From NCBI GenBank assembly GCA_900551615.1, contig URWN01000001.1:82169-146168 (forward strand): 64,000 nucleotides of DNA, in the 5' to 3' direction. Below are positions 26,925 to 35,506 of this stretch, piece by piece; the stretch's first letter is position 1, and the number at the start of each line of letters is the position of its first letter. A model generated the notes under the pieces. That model was not told the origin of the DNA. It did not search any database and was given only the letters and a program-made list of their open reading frames with translations. The DNA comes from an uncultured Clostridium sp. (GTDB lineage Bacteria; Bacillota; Clostridia; TANB77; CAG-508). Made by a program: the position numbers and the translations under genes.

Positions 26925-27659
26925 ATGAAAAAAATAAATATAGCTATTCGGGGCGGTGGAGTAAAAGTCCCAGCAGTTGGAGTATTAAAGGCTTTGAAAG
27001 AAGAAAAAGTGCAGATAAGATGTTACTCTGGAACTAGTATAGGTGCAATAATTGCTACATTGGCTGCATTAGATACGTCATGTACAGAAATAGAACAACT
27101 ATTAAAAGAATTTGTAGTGATATATTCAAATGCGAGCAGACTTAAAGGAGGAAAGGGTAGCCAAGTTATAGAGGATACAGTAAATGGATATTGTAAGAAC
27201 TTAAGATTTAAGGACTTAAAAGTAAAACTGATTATTACTGCCAATCAAGGCGGAATATGGCATCCTAAAAAATTTGTATTCTCAAAAGAAACAACACCTA
27301 ATGTAACATTAGGTGAAGCTTGTCGGGCATCTTGTAGTTTTCCAATTGCATATGAACATTACCATATGCGCATAAATGAAAAAAACTATAAATTTTGGGA
27401 TGGTGGAATGGTAGCCAATCCAATTTTACCCAAAAAAGGTTTTAACTTAGTTTGTTCATTTAAAAAGGAAAAAACAAATTTAAACTCACGATATGTAGAT
27501 GCATGGAAAAAACCTGAAGAACATGCGGATTTTCTCATAAAGCCATATATAGGAAACATGGGAACATTTGGAACACCGGAAGACATAGCCTTAGCAAGTG
27601 AATTGGGCTATACAGAAGCTAAAAGGAGGATGGAGGAACTACTCCAGCTTATAAAGTAA
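26925..27659 (+). CDS. Patatin-like phospholipase (244 aa)
   Basis: A cytosolic Ser-Asp dyad lipid acyl hydrolase. The oxyanion-hole glycines are in IRGGGVKVPAVGVLKAL, the nucleophile is S38 in GTSIG, and the partner is D159 in WDGG. SD AAAGGAGG. It is only distantly like the second patatin at 37453. Codon use is more mixed and GC-richer than in the flanking genes, so it may have arrived by transfer. Lone patatins also occur as effectors in defence systems, but no partner nucleotidyltransferase or sensor lies next to it apart from the alarmone synthetase upstream. Confidence 0.88.
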   Translation: MKKINIAIRGGGVKVPAVGVLKALKEEKVQIRCYSGTSIGAIIATLAALDTSCTEIEQLLKEFVVIYSNASRLKGGKGSQVIEDTVNGYCKNLRFKDLKVKLIITANQGGIWHPKKFVFSKETTPNVTLGEACRASCSFPIAYEHYHMRINEKNYKFWDGGMVANPILPKKGFNLVCSFKKEKTNLNSRYVDAWKKPEEHADFLIKPYIGNMGTFGTPEDIALASELGYTEAKRRMEELLQLIK

Positions 27660-27705
27660 AACATAGGGTGGACAAAGGTAAAACTTTATCTGCCCATGTT
27701 TTTTG
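27660..27705 (+). terminator. Terminator after patatin-like gene 1
   Basis: AACATAGGG pairs with CCCATGTT allowing a one-base bulge, with a second small stem at the tip, followed by TTTTTTG. Confidence 0.65.
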
Positions 27706-27835
27706 TAAAAGTACATTATGAATTATCAACACACAACAAAATAGATTTATAATTTTTAAAAAACAAAGAAGGATTTATGTAAAATAGGTCGAATATTATA
27801 TATAAGTATGTTTATTTGAAAGAAAGAGAGGAAAA

Positions 27836-29617
27836 ATGGCAAGATATAGTGAAGAGATATTAAACGAAGTAAGACAATCAAACGACATAGTAGATGTCAT
27901 ATCACAATATGTGCACTTAAAAAGAAGCGGAAGAAATTTCTTTGGACTATGTCCATTTCACAACGAAAAATCACCTTCTTTTTCAGTCTCACCAGATAAA
28001 CAAATATTCCACTGCTTTGGGTGTGGAGTTGGAGGAAATGTAATAACATTTGTATCACAAATAGAAGGACTAAACTTTGTAGAAACAGTGCAAATGTTAG
28101 CAGAAAGAGCAAATATACAATTGCCAACACTACAAAACAATGGAGATACACAAAGAGAAATACTAAAAGACAAAGTATATAAAGTAAATGAATTCACAGC
28201 AGAATACTACCATCAAAATTTATACAAACCACAAGCTAAAATGGCACAAGAATATGTAAAAAAAAGACAACTAACAAATGAAACACTAAAATCATTTAGA
28301 ATTGGATTCTCAGGCAAATTTGATGAGCTATATCAAGAGTTAAAAAAACAAGGATTCCAAGAACAAGAAATATTAGAATCAGGGTTAGTCAATAAAAATG
28401 AAAGAGGTCAATACATAGACAGATACAGAAACAGATTAATGTTTCCAATATGTGATGCTAGAGGTAGAGTAATAGCATTTGGAGGAAGAGTTTTAGATGA
28501 CTCAAAACCAAAATACATAAACTCACCAGAAAATGTAGTATATAGCAAAGGAAGACATTTATTTGGACTAAATGTTGCAAAAAAAGGAGACACAAAAAAG
28601 TTATTAATAGTTGAAGGATATATGGATGTAATCTCACTACATCAAAGAGGAATAACAAATGTTGTAGCTCCACTTGGAACAGCATTAACAGAACAACAAG
28701 GATGGTTACTAAGAAAAAACTCAGAACAAATAATATTAAGTTTTGATTCAGACGACGCAGGAATAAAAGCAAAATTAAGAGCAATAGATATTCTACAAAA
28801 CATGGGATGCGACCTAAGAGTGATACAATTAGAAGGAGCAAAAGATCCAGACGAGTACATATTAAAATATGGAAATATGCGTTTCCAAAATGTAATAGAC
28901 AAAGCATTTTCAGTAGTTGAATTTAAAGTAAAAATACTAAAAAAAGAATTAGATTTAGATAATACAAACGATAAAATAAAATTCTTAAATGAAATTGCAA
29001 AACTAATTTCAAAAGTAGATAACACAATGGAAAGAGAAGTATATATTGAAAAAATAGCAAAAGAATATGATATTTCAAAAGAAGCAATTTATGCAGAAGT
29101 AAACAAATTAACATATAAAAATGATAAAAGTGAAAAAATATTGGAAAAAGCAAAACCAATAATAACACACAAAAAAGTAGAAACGAAAGAAGTATCACAA
29201 GCAATAAAAAGAAGAGAGAACACAATAATTTCAATATTACTATCAGGAGATTTATCAATATTTGAAATAATAAAACAAAACATAAAACCAGAAGATTTTC
29301 AAGATGAAATAAATCATGAAATAGCAAAAAAATTGTATGAAGAATTTGAAAAAGGAAATAGTAATATTAATGGAATAATAGATACATTAGAACAAGAACA
29401 ACAAAATCAAATCACAATGATAATGGCAGAAGACTACGAAATAGAAAACTTAGAGAAAGCTATAGATGATATAATTCAAGCATATAAAAGGGACAAGTTA
29501 AATAATAGAAAGCTTGAAATTTTAGAATTATTAGAACAAACTTCAAACAATGAAGAAAAAAAGGAATTAGAAAAAGAGTTAAGTAATATTATTATTACAT
29601 TAGCAAGAATTAAGTAG
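27836..29617 (+). CDS. dnaG: DNA primase (593 aa)
   Basis: Synthesises RNA primers at the replication fork. Order: N-terminal CHC2 zinc ribbon (CPFHNEKSPSFSV, then FHCFGCGVGG, about residues 39-64), the RNA-polymerase domain with the TOPRIM core (LLIVEGYMDVISLHQRG and SFDSDDAGIKA), and a C-terminal DnaB-binding helical domain. Length is normal. rpoD starts 11 nt after the stop, the classic macromolecular-synthesis operon without rpsU. Confidence 0.97.
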   Translation: MARYSEEILNEVRQSNDIVDVISQYVHLKRSGRNFFGLCPFHNEKSPSFSVSPDKQIFHCFGCGVGGNVITFVSQIEGLNFVETVQMLAERANIQLPTLQNNGDTQREILKDKVYKVNEFTAEYYHQNLYKPQAKMAQEYVKKRQLTNETLKSFRIGFSGKFDELYQELKKQGFQEQEILESGLVNKNERGQYIDRYRNRLMFPICDARGRVIAFGGRVLDDSKPKYINSPENVVYSKGRHLFGLNVAKKGDTKKLLIVEGYMDVISLHQRGITNVVAPLGTALTEQQGWLLRKNSEQIILSFDSDDAGIKAKLRAIDILQNMGCDLRVIQLEGAKDPDEYILKYGNMRFQNVIDKAFSVVEFKVKILKKELDLDNTNDKIKFLNEIAKLISKVDNTMEREVYIEKIAKEYDISKEAIYAEVNKLTYKNDKSEKILEKAKPIITHKKVETKEVSQAIKRRENTIISILLSGDLSIFEIIKQNIKPEDFQDEINHEIAKKLYEEFEKGNSNINGIIDTLEQEQQNQITMIMAEDYEIENLEKAIDDIIQAYKRDKLNNRKLEILELLEQTSNNEEKKELEKELSNIIITLARIK

Positions 29618-29628
29618 GGGGTAAATTC

Positions 29629-30807
29629 ATGTCTAATAAAAAAGAAGAAAATTTAGAAGAAGTAAAAAAAGTTAATGAAGTGAAAGAAGAAAAAGAAACA
29701 AAAAAGGAAAGCACAAATAAAAGCGAAAAAACAGACAAAGAAAAAATAAGCAATATAATAGCAGAAGCAAAACAAAATGGAAAAATGACATATAGTGATT
29801 TAGCAACAAAACTAAATGACGTAAATCCAGAAAAAATGGATGAAGTATTTGATGAATTCGAAAAAGATGGTATAGACTTATTACCAGATGACTTTGAAGA
29901 AGAACCAGACATAGAAGATTTAAAAGAAGTAGAAGAATTAAAACTAGATGAAATAACAGACACAAGCTTTGAAGGAATAAGTGTAGATGACCCAGTAAGA
30001 ATGTATTTAAGAGAAATAGGAAAAATACCACTTTTAACATTTGACGAAGAATTAAATCTAGCAAAAAGGATACTAGAAGGAGACGAAGAGGCAAAACAAA
30101 AATTAGCTGAATCAAACCTAAGACTTGTAGTAAGTATTGCCAAAAAATATGTAGGAAGAGGAATGTTATTCTTAGACTTAATTCAAGAAGGAAATATGGG
30201 ATTAATAAAAGCAGTAGAAAAATTTGATTACACAAAAGGATTCAAATTTAGTACTTATGCAACATGGTGGATAAGACAAGCAATTACAAGAGCAATAGCA
30301 GACCAAGCAAGAACAATAAGAATACCAGTCCATATGGTAGAAACAATAAACAAATTAATAAGAACATCAAGAAACTTATTACAACAAATGGGTAGAGAAC
30401 CAACCCCAGAAGAAATAGCAAAAGAAATGGAAATTCCAGTAGAAAAAGTAGTAGAAATACAAAAAATAGCACAAGACCCGGTATCATTAGAAACACCAAT
30501 TGGAGAAGAAGAAGACAGCCATTTAGGTGACTTTATACAAGACGAAGACAGTCCAGCTCCACATGATGCAGCATCATATACACTTCTAAAAGAACAATTA
30601 GAAGAAGTTATGAATACACTAACACCAAGAGAAGCAAAAGTATTAAAATTAAGATTTGGACTAGAAGACGGCAAATCTAGAACACTAGAAGAAGTAGGAA
30701 AAGAATTTAATGTAACACGTGAAAGAATAAGACAAATAGAAGCAAAAGCATTAAGAAAACTAAGACATCCTTCAAGATCTAAAAAATTAAGAGATTACAT
30801 GGGATAA
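29629..30807 (+). CDS. rpoD: RNA polymerase primary sigma factor SigA/RpoD (392 aa)
   Basis: The housekeeping sigma-70 factor. An acidic region 1.1 (about residues 40-110) precedes region 1.2 (DDPVRMYLREIGKIPLL). Region 2 holds AKKYVGRGMLFLDLIQEGN and the -10-binding KGFKFSTYATWWIRQAITRA. Region 3 follows, and region 4 ends with TLEEVGKEFNVTRERIRQIE for -35 recognition. The Lys/Glu-rich first 40 residues are of low complexity. It is co-transcribed with dnaG. The TTGACA/TATAAT boxes found through the window are what this factor reads. Confidence 0.98.
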   Translation: MSNKKEENLEEVKKVNEVKEEKETKKESTNKSEKTDKEKISNIIAEAKQNGKMTYSDLATKLNDVNPEKMDEVFDEFEKDGIDLLPDDFEEEPDIEDLKEVEELKLDEITDTSFEGISVDDPVRMYLREIGKIPLLTFDEELNLAKRILEGDEEAKQKLAESNLRLVVSIAKKYVGRGMLFLDLIQEGNMGLIKAVEKFDYTKGFKFSTYATWWIRQAITRAIADQARTIRIPVHMVETINKLIRTSRNLLQQMGREPTPEEIAKEMEIPVEKVVEIQKIAQDPVSLETPIGEEEDSHLGDFIQDEDSPAPHDAASYTLLKEQLEEVMNTLTPREAKVLKLRFGLEDGKSRTLEEVGKEFNVTRERIRQIEAKALRKLRHPSRSKKLRDYMG

Positions 30808-30811
30808 AAGT

Positions 30812-30916
30812 TGTCAAAAGGGACGCCCCTTTTTGACAGAAACACAAATTATTAACAGAGACGCCCATTTTTGACAAGTATATAAACAATGTCAAGAGTG
30901 AGTGTCTTTCTTGATA
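30812..30916. repeat. Three adjacent R1-family palindromes after rpoD
   Basis: Copy 1 (30812-30838) is TGTCAAAAGGGACG with a TTTTTGACA right arm and probably ends the dnaG-rpoD transcript. Copy 2 (about 30858-30876) keeps only GAGACGCCC and TTTTTGACA. Copy 3 (about 30890-30916) has TGTCAAGA and TCTTGATA arms. The decay increases along the array. Confidence 0.7.
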
Positions 30917-30935
30917 GAAAGGGATGAGATTAAAC

Positions 30936-32009
30936 ATGGAAAACATAAGAGATTTTGTGGAAACAATAAAAGGAATACAAACGACACAAATAATTGATAT
31001 AGGAATTGCAATATTAATATACATATTATTTAGATGTTTAAGTAGAAGCTTAGCATACATGACAGTAAAAATATTTAAACCAAAAACTAGACATAAAAAA
31101 TTAATAAGAAAGAATGCATTTTATACACCATTAAGAGTATTTTATGTAGTATTAGGAATATATGTAGCTTTTGTATTTTTAAGACAACCATTAAATACAG
31201 GAAAATGGTTAAATGATTGGATAGACCAACTATTTAAAATATCAATTATAGTACTATCAGCAAATGGAATAGCAAACAGCCTAACAACAAACAACAGCCT
31301 AGTAAATAGATTAAAAGATAAAATGAATCCAGAAGTAGAAGATTCAATGCTAAAATTTATATTAAAATCAATTAGAGCATTAGTATACATAGTAGCAGGA
31401 TTTATGATAATAACAGATTTAGGATTTAACCTAAATGGATTAGTAGCAGGTTTAGGAGTAGGAAGTGTTGTAATAACACTTGCAGCACAAGACACAGCAA
31501 AAAATTTATTTGGTGGTTTAGTGATATTCTTAGACAAACCATTTGTAGTTGGAGACTGGATAGAAGTAGAAAACTACGAAGGGACAGTAGAAGATATTAC
31601 ATTTAGAAGTACAAGAGTTAGAACATTTGAAAATTCAGTAGTAAATATACCAAATGCTGTAATTGCAAATGATTCAATAATAAACTGGAGTAGAATGGAA
31701 AAAAGAAGAAACAAAGTAAATCTATGCCTAGATTTAGATACTCCACTAGAAAAAGTACAAATTGTTCAGAAAAGAATAAAAGAGCTATTAGTACAACATG
31801 ATGACGTAATAGATGAAACAATTATAGTAAGATTTGACAATATAACAGATAATGGAATAAATTTAATGGTTTGTAGTTATACAAACTCTATAGATTATGC
31901 AAGTTTCTTAGAAGAAAAAGAAAAAATAAACTTTAAAATTATGCAAATTTTAAGAGAAGAAAATGTAGAATTAGCATATGATACAAAAACAGTATTTGTA
32001 AAAAATTAA
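30936..32009 (+). CDS. MscS-family mechanosensitive channel (357 aa)
   Basis: A small-conductance mechanosensitive channel that releases solutes at hypo-osmotic shock. Membrane helices lie at about residues 18-40, 68-85, 95-115 and 130-180. The last holds the pore-lining TM3 (AGLGVGSVVITLAAQDTAKN). The beta domain follows (FVVGDWIEVENYEGTVEDI and FRSTRVRTFENSVVNIPN), then a cytosolic vestibule. The ATG at 30936 is preferred over 30924, because the AAAGGG touches the latter. A terminator follows. Confidence 0.93.
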   Translation: MENIRDFVETIKGIQTTQIIDIGIAILIYILFRCLSRSLAYMTVKIFKPKTRHKKLIRKNAFYTPLRVFYVVLGIYVAFVFLRQPLNTGKWLNDWIDQLFKISIIVLSANGIANSLTTNNSLVNRLKDKMNPEVEDSMLKFILKSIRALVYIVAGFMIITDLGFNLNGLVAGLGVGSVVITLAAQDTAKNLFGGLVIFLDKPFVVGDWIEVENYEGTVEDITFRSTRVRTFENSVVNIPNAVIANDSIINWSRMEKRRNKVNLCLDLDTPLEKVQIVQKRIKELLVQHDDVIDETIIVRFDNITDNGINLMVCSYTNSIDYASFLEEKEKINFKIMQILREENVELAYDTKTVFVKN

Positions 32010-32036
32010 AAAAGGTCCCTACAGGGATCTTTTTTA
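32009..32036 (+). terminator. Terminator after the MscS gene
   Basis: AAAAGGTCCCT pairs with AGGGATCTTTT around a 2-nt loop, followed by T residues. Confidence 0.75.
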
Positions 32037-32042
32037 GGCTCT

Positions 32043-32261
32043 TTAATTTATAAACCAGACCTTTATAATAGGAACTGCCATAAATATTGCAATGATAGCA
32101 AATAGTACACACAGCCCTACATGAAAAATCATAAATATATCAGGGTTGAGTTTTTTAGATTCTAGTAACCGCTTAACCCATTTTACAGGATTATTCCAAA
32201 AATGAATAGTTACAGGAATCATTAGAATTGCTATTATTGTAAAGATAAATTGCAATATCAT
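32043..32261 (-). CDS. Small two-helix membrane protein (72 aa), unknown
   Basis: Not recognised. The ATG at 32261 is chosen because AAAGGAGG lies 6 nt upstream; a longer frame to 32288 lacks an SD. Two hydrophobic helices (about residues 1-20 and 44-66) flank a polar segment with NNPVKWVKRLLESKKLNPD, so both ends probably face the same side. It has a clear promoter of its own at 32303-32331. It lies between MscS and a two-component system and could be an accessory of either, but nothing shows this. Confidence 0.65.
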   Translation of the reverse strand: MILQFIFTIIAILMIPVTIHFWNNPVKWVKRLLESKKLNPDIFMIFHVGLCVLFAIIAIFMAVPIIKVWFIN

Positions 32262-32302
32262 ATAGAACCTCCTTTCAGCAAAACACATAGTTGCACTAAA
32301 AT

Positions 32303-32331
32303 ATTATATTACAAAAAAGGTTCAAAATCAA
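32303..32331 (-). promoter_or_regulatory. Promoter of the small membrane protein gene
   Basis: On the minus strand, TTGATT, a 17-nt spacer and TATAAT. It lies back-to-back with the plus-strand promoter at 32336. Confidence 0.65.
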
Positions 32332-32335
32332 CCTA

Positions 32336-32364
32336 TTGCAAAATAAAAATCAATGTAGTAAAAT
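32336..32364 (+). promoter_or_regulatory. Possible promoter of the two-component operon
   Basis: TTGCAA (32336-32341), a 17-nt spacer and TAAAAT (32359-32364). A second TATAAT near 32405 lacks a good -35 box. Confidence 0.4.
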
Positions 32365-32498
32365 AAAAAGCAAGTAATAGACACAAACAGGACACAAAAA
32401 ACAAGTATAATAAATAAGAAAAAATACATTAATATAAAAAATTTATGCATAAAAATCAAAACACTTTCAACAAAAATAAAAAAGAAAGGATGAAAAAC

Positions 32499-33173
32499 AT
32501 GGACAAATGTATATTAATTGTAGATGACGAATCAAGAATGAGAAAATTAATAAAAGACTTCTTAACAGCCAAAGGATACTGTATATTAGAAGCAGAAGAT
32601 GGAGAAAAAGCATTACAAGTATTTGAACAAAACTCAGAGAAAATAGATCTAATATTATTAGATGTAATGATGCCAAAACTAGACGGATGGTCTGTATTAA
32701 GGCAAATAAGGCAAACATCACAAATACCAATAATAATGCTAACAGCCAGAGGAGAAGAACAAGATGAATTATTTGGATTTGAACTAGGAGTAGACGAATA
32801 TATATCAAAACCATTTAGTCCAAAGATACTTGTAGCAAGAGTAGAAGCAATACTAAAAAGAACACAAGGAGAACAAAAAGAAGTAAAAGACTATGGAGGA
32901 ATAGAAATAGACAAAGAAGGAAGAACAGTAACTGTTGACGGAAAAGTATTAGAACTAAGTCTAAGAGAATATGAACTATTAGTATATCTAGTAGAAAACG
33001 AAAACATAGCATTATCAAGGGACAAAATACTAAACAATGTATGGAATTATGATTATTATGGAGACTCAAGAACAATAGACAGCCATATAAAAAAAATTAG
33101 ACATAAATTGGGAAAAAGAGGAAAATATATAAAAACAATGAGAGGTGTGGGATATAAATTTGAAATTAAATAA
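32499..33173 (+). CDS. OmpR/PhoB-family response regulator (224 aa)
   Basis: The receiver domain has D9-D10, the phospho-acceptor D55 in LLDVMMPKLDG and Lys in ISKPFSPK. The winged-helix output domain ends with RTIDSHIKKIRHKLG and TMRGVGYKFEIK. The start is the ATG at 32499 (SD AAAGG, 8-nt spacing); an in-frame ATG at 32445 has none. The kinase gene overlaps its 3' end, so the two form a co-translated pair. The regulated genes are unknown. Confidence 0.93.
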   Translation: MDKCILIVDDESRMRKLIKDFLTAKGYCILEAEDGEKALQVFEQNSEKIDLILLDVMMPKLDGWSVLRQIRQTSQIPIIMLTARGEEQDELFGFELGVDEYISKPFSPKILVARVEAILKRTQGEQKEVKDYGGIEIDKEGRTVTVDGKVLELSLREYELLVYLVENENIALSRDKILNNVWNYDYYGDSRTIDSHIKKIRHKLGKRGKYIKTMRGVGYKFEIK

Positions 33174-34668
33174 AATAAAAAACGTACTTTCATCAGTAAA
33201 AGTAAAATTATTTTTAACACTAAGCACAACAGTCTTATTAATAATACTATTCTTAATAATAGTAAATAACTTTGCCCTAGAAAAATTTTATTTATATAAA
33301 AAACAAAACACATTAAAATCAGTATATGAATCGTTAAACGACTATTATAAAACACCAGGACAAGACAATGACTTACAAACAGAACTTGAAAAACTATCAA
33401 TAAAAAACAATTTTGACATTTTAATAAAAGATAATAATGGAATCAATTTATATACAACAAACAAAAACTTTTCAACAGTAATAGGAAGTATAAATGACAT
33501 ATTAGACAAAGTGCAAGGCGGAAAAGAATTAGAATCAAACGATAATTTTACAATAAAGAAACAAAGAGACTCTAAAAATGGACTATCATATATGATGTTA
33601 TCAGGAAAACTAGAAAATGGATATTTTTTATACATACGTATACCATTAAATTCAATACAAGACAGTGTTAGTATATCAAACAATTTCTTATTGATGATGG
33701 CAGGATTTACAATATTAATTGCCTCAATAATGGTAACAATAGTCTCTAAAAAATTTACAGAACCAATACTAGAACTAAACAACATAGCGAAAAAAATGTC
33801 AAACTTAGATTTCAGCCAAAAATATAAAGTAACAAATGCAAGAGACGAAATAAACGACTTAGGAAGAAGCATAAATACTATGTCAGACAAACTAGAAAGA
33901 ACAATAAAGCAATTAAGAAACAGTAACATAGAACTAGAAAGAGACATAGAAGAAAAATCAAAAATAGACGAAATGAGAAAAACATTTATATCAGATGTAT
34001 CTCATGAGCTAAAAACACCAATAGCTCTTATTCAAGGATATAGTGAAGGCTTACTAGAAAATGTAAACAATGATGAAGAAAGTAGAAAATTCTATGCAGA
34101 AGTTATACTAGATGAAACAAATAAAATGGATAAGCTAGTAAAGCAACTACTAGAACTAATGAAACTAGAATATGGAAAAAGAGAATTTAACAATAAAGAA
34201 TTTAACATTGTAGAACTTGAAAAAGAAGTGATAAGAAAAACAAATGTGATGATAGAAGAAAAACAAGCAGAAATAAAATTTGATGAAAATGAAGATATAA
34301 GAGTATTTGCAGATGATTTCTATATCGAACAAGTTTTAACAAATTATTTAACAAATGCAATAAAAAATGTAAAAGAAATGTATGGAGAAAAATACATTAA
34401 AATATCAAATGAAATAAACAAAGAAGAACAAAAAGTTTGCATTAAGGTATTCAACACGGGAAAACAAATTTCAGAAGAAAACTTAAACAGGATTTGGAAT
34501 AGATTTTATAAGGCAGATGAATCAAGACATAGAGAAGATGGAGGAACAGGAATAGGACTTGCATTTGTAAAAGCAATAATGAGTAACTATGATAATAAAT
34601 ACGGAGTAAAAAATTTAGAAAATGGAGTAGAATTTTATTTTGAATTAGATATGAGACAAAAGGGATAA
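33160..34668 (+). CDS. Sensor histidine kinase with HAMP domain (502 aa)
   Basis: Partner of the preceding regulator. Two membrane helices (about residues 12-33 and 177-198) bracket an extracytoplasmic sensor of about 140 residues. HAMP follows (FTEPILELNNIAKKMSNLDF), then HisKA with H282 in SDVSHELKTP, and HATPase_c with the N-box (NYLTNAIKN) and G-box (DGGTGIGLAFVKA). The frame starts at a GTG at 33145; the TTG at 33160 is better spaced from GAGGTGTGG and overlaps the regulator gene by 14 nt. The last residues (RQKG and the stop) are encoded by an R1-type palindrome. Confidence 0.93.
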   Translation: MKLNKIKNVLSSVKVKLFLTLSTTVLLIILFLIIVNNFALEKFYLYKKQNTLKSVYESLNDYYKTPGQDNDLQTELEKLSIKNNFDILIKDNNGINLYTTNKNFSTVIGSINDILDKVQGGKELESNDNFTIKKQRDSKNGLSYMMLSGKLENGYFLYIRIPLNSIQDSVSISNNFLLMMAGFTILIASIMVTIVSKKFTEPILELNNIAKKMSNLDFSQKYKVTNARDEINDLGRSINTMSDKLERTIKQLRNSNIELERDIEEKSKIDEMRKTFISDVSHELKTPIALIQGYSEGLLENVNNDEESRKFYAEVILDETNKMDKLVKQLLELMKLEYGKREFNNKEFNIVELEKEVIRKTNVMIEEKQAEIKFDENEDIRVFADDFYIEQVLTNYLTNAIKNVKEMYGEKYIKISNEINKEEQKVCIKVFNTGKQISEENLNRIWNRFYKADESRHREDGGTGIGLAFVKAIMSNYDNKYGVKNLENGVEFYFELDMRQKG

Positions 34669-34690
34669 TCCTAATTTGTCTCATATTTTC
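34651..34690 (+). terminator. R1-type palindrome ending the kinase gene
   Basis: ATGAGACAAA (34651-34660) pairs with TTTGTCTCAT (34675-34684), followed by ATTTTCTT. The loop contains AGGGATAATC, and the kinase TAA stop (34666-34668) lies inside it. Confidence 0.75.
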
Positions 34691-34726
34691 TTGTCAAAAA
34701 GTGTCGAAAATTGCGATGAAAAGTTC

Positions 34727-34755
34727 TTTACAAAATAAGAAAAATGTAGTATTAT
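34727..34755 (+). promoter_or_regulatory. Promoter of the small peptide transcript
   Basis: TTTACA (34727-34732), a 17-nt spacer and TATTAT (34750-34755), about 100 nt before the first start codon. Confidence 0.55.
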
Positions 34756-34860
34756 AAATACAGTTTTAATCAAACTACACGAGAGTGTTTTTATCTAAAA
34801 AATTTTTTCGAAAAAATTAATCCAAAAACAAAAATCAAAAAGGTGGGTGAAAAATATGAA

Positions 34861-35049
34861 ATGTTAAAATACACCACAAGATACGTTAATATTGTAAGTT
34901 TATTAATCACTATAATAATATTTATTTCTATTAATTTAATTACCCCTTTATTTAATAAAATAAATAAATACCCTATCTCAAATTTATTTAAAAAAAATTA
35001 TATATTAGTAGAACTAAAATCAAATAGCAATATTAATCAAGATACATAA
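34861..35049 (+). CDS. Small single-helix peptide (62 aa), unknown
   Basis: Not recognised. An N-terminal hydrophobic helix (about residues 11-32, VNIVSLLITIIIFISINLIT) is followed by a polar tail ending SNINQDT, so it is a small membrane or secreted peptide. The frame can also start at GTG 34843. AGGTGGGTG (34841-34849) is the SD, and a three-codon frame begins at the better spaced ATG 34856. Promoter and terminator (34727, 35188) enclose a transcript of about 430 nt with only this gene, so an RNA function is also possible. A toxin-like or regulatory peptide is plausible but unproven. Confidence 0.45.
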   Translation: MLKYTTRYVNIVSLLITIIIFISINLITPLFNKINKYPISNLFKKNYILVELKSNSNINQDT

Positions 35050-35155
35050 AGATAAAACAGTATATTTGGAGGCACAAGAAAAAATAATGATAGAATATAA
35101 GCTTGCGGCAATAATGAAAAATATATTGTAAAATATAATAAATAAGTGCGAACAC

Positions 35156-35190
35156 AAACTACCCATTCCAAAATTTTATGGGTAGTTTTT
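35156..35190 (+). terminator. Terminator of the small peptide transcript
   Basis: AAACTACCCAT (35156-35166) pairs with ATGGGTAGTTT (35178-35188), followed by T residues. Confidence 0.8.
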
Positions 35191-35202
35191 AATTGATAAT
35201 AG

Positions 35203-35404
35203 TTTCAATGTTTATAATTGCTACATGATGATATTTGTATTTGACTGAATGTGATTGAAACAATATTAAAATTTATTAAATATTTTTTGGACAAGAGTTC
35301 ACTTTAGTGGAAGGGAGTCCAAAAAGTATTCTAGAAATTATTATATTGTGTATTGAACCAAAGTCAAGTACAAATATCATCATGTAGCAATTACAAACAT
35401 GAAA
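35203..35404. repeat. Structured 202-nt element, copy C
   Basis: P1: 35203-35245 pairs with 35363-35404 (TTGCTACATGATGATATTTGTA shared between arms, only a few mismatches). P2: CAATATTA (35261-35268) with TTATATTG (35341-35348). P3: AAATATTTTTTGGAC pairs with GTCCAAAAAGTATT. The 24-nt apical loop is identical to copy A. The P1 sequence is unrelated to that of copy A, yet the stem is kept, and a P3 mismatch in A is a proper pair here. Confidence 0.78.
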
Positions 35405-35506
35405 ACATTGTATATTAACATTTTTATTACAATTATGAAAATATTATTGAAAAAAACAAACAAAACAATTATAATAAAATAGACGAAAGAGAAAGGAAGA
35501 AAAAAT

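Larger units (their letters stand above)
35050..35506. other. Gap with a terminator and structured element C
   Basis: Contents: the untranslated end of the small-peptide transcript, its terminator at 35156-35190, the structured element C at 35203-35404, and an A-rich leader with an SD (AAAGGAAG) in front of the WG-repeat gene. A 14-codon frame at 35088 was considered too weak to call. Confidence 0.6.

Noticed and set aside
26925..27659. Alarmone synthetase plus patatin as a CBASS-like defence operon
   Set aside because: The synthetase is a RelQ-type (p)ppGpp enzyme and not a CD-NTase. The patatin has its own promoter, and no ancillary defence gene is present.
33345..33947. 200-codon minus-strand frame inside the histidine kinase
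   Set aside because: Antisense shadow with no start signal; the kinase domains on the plus strand are clear.
35088..35132. A 14-codon open frame after GGAGG in the small-peptide transcript
   Set aside because: SD spacing is about 14 nt, the peptide is very short, and nothing else supports translation.
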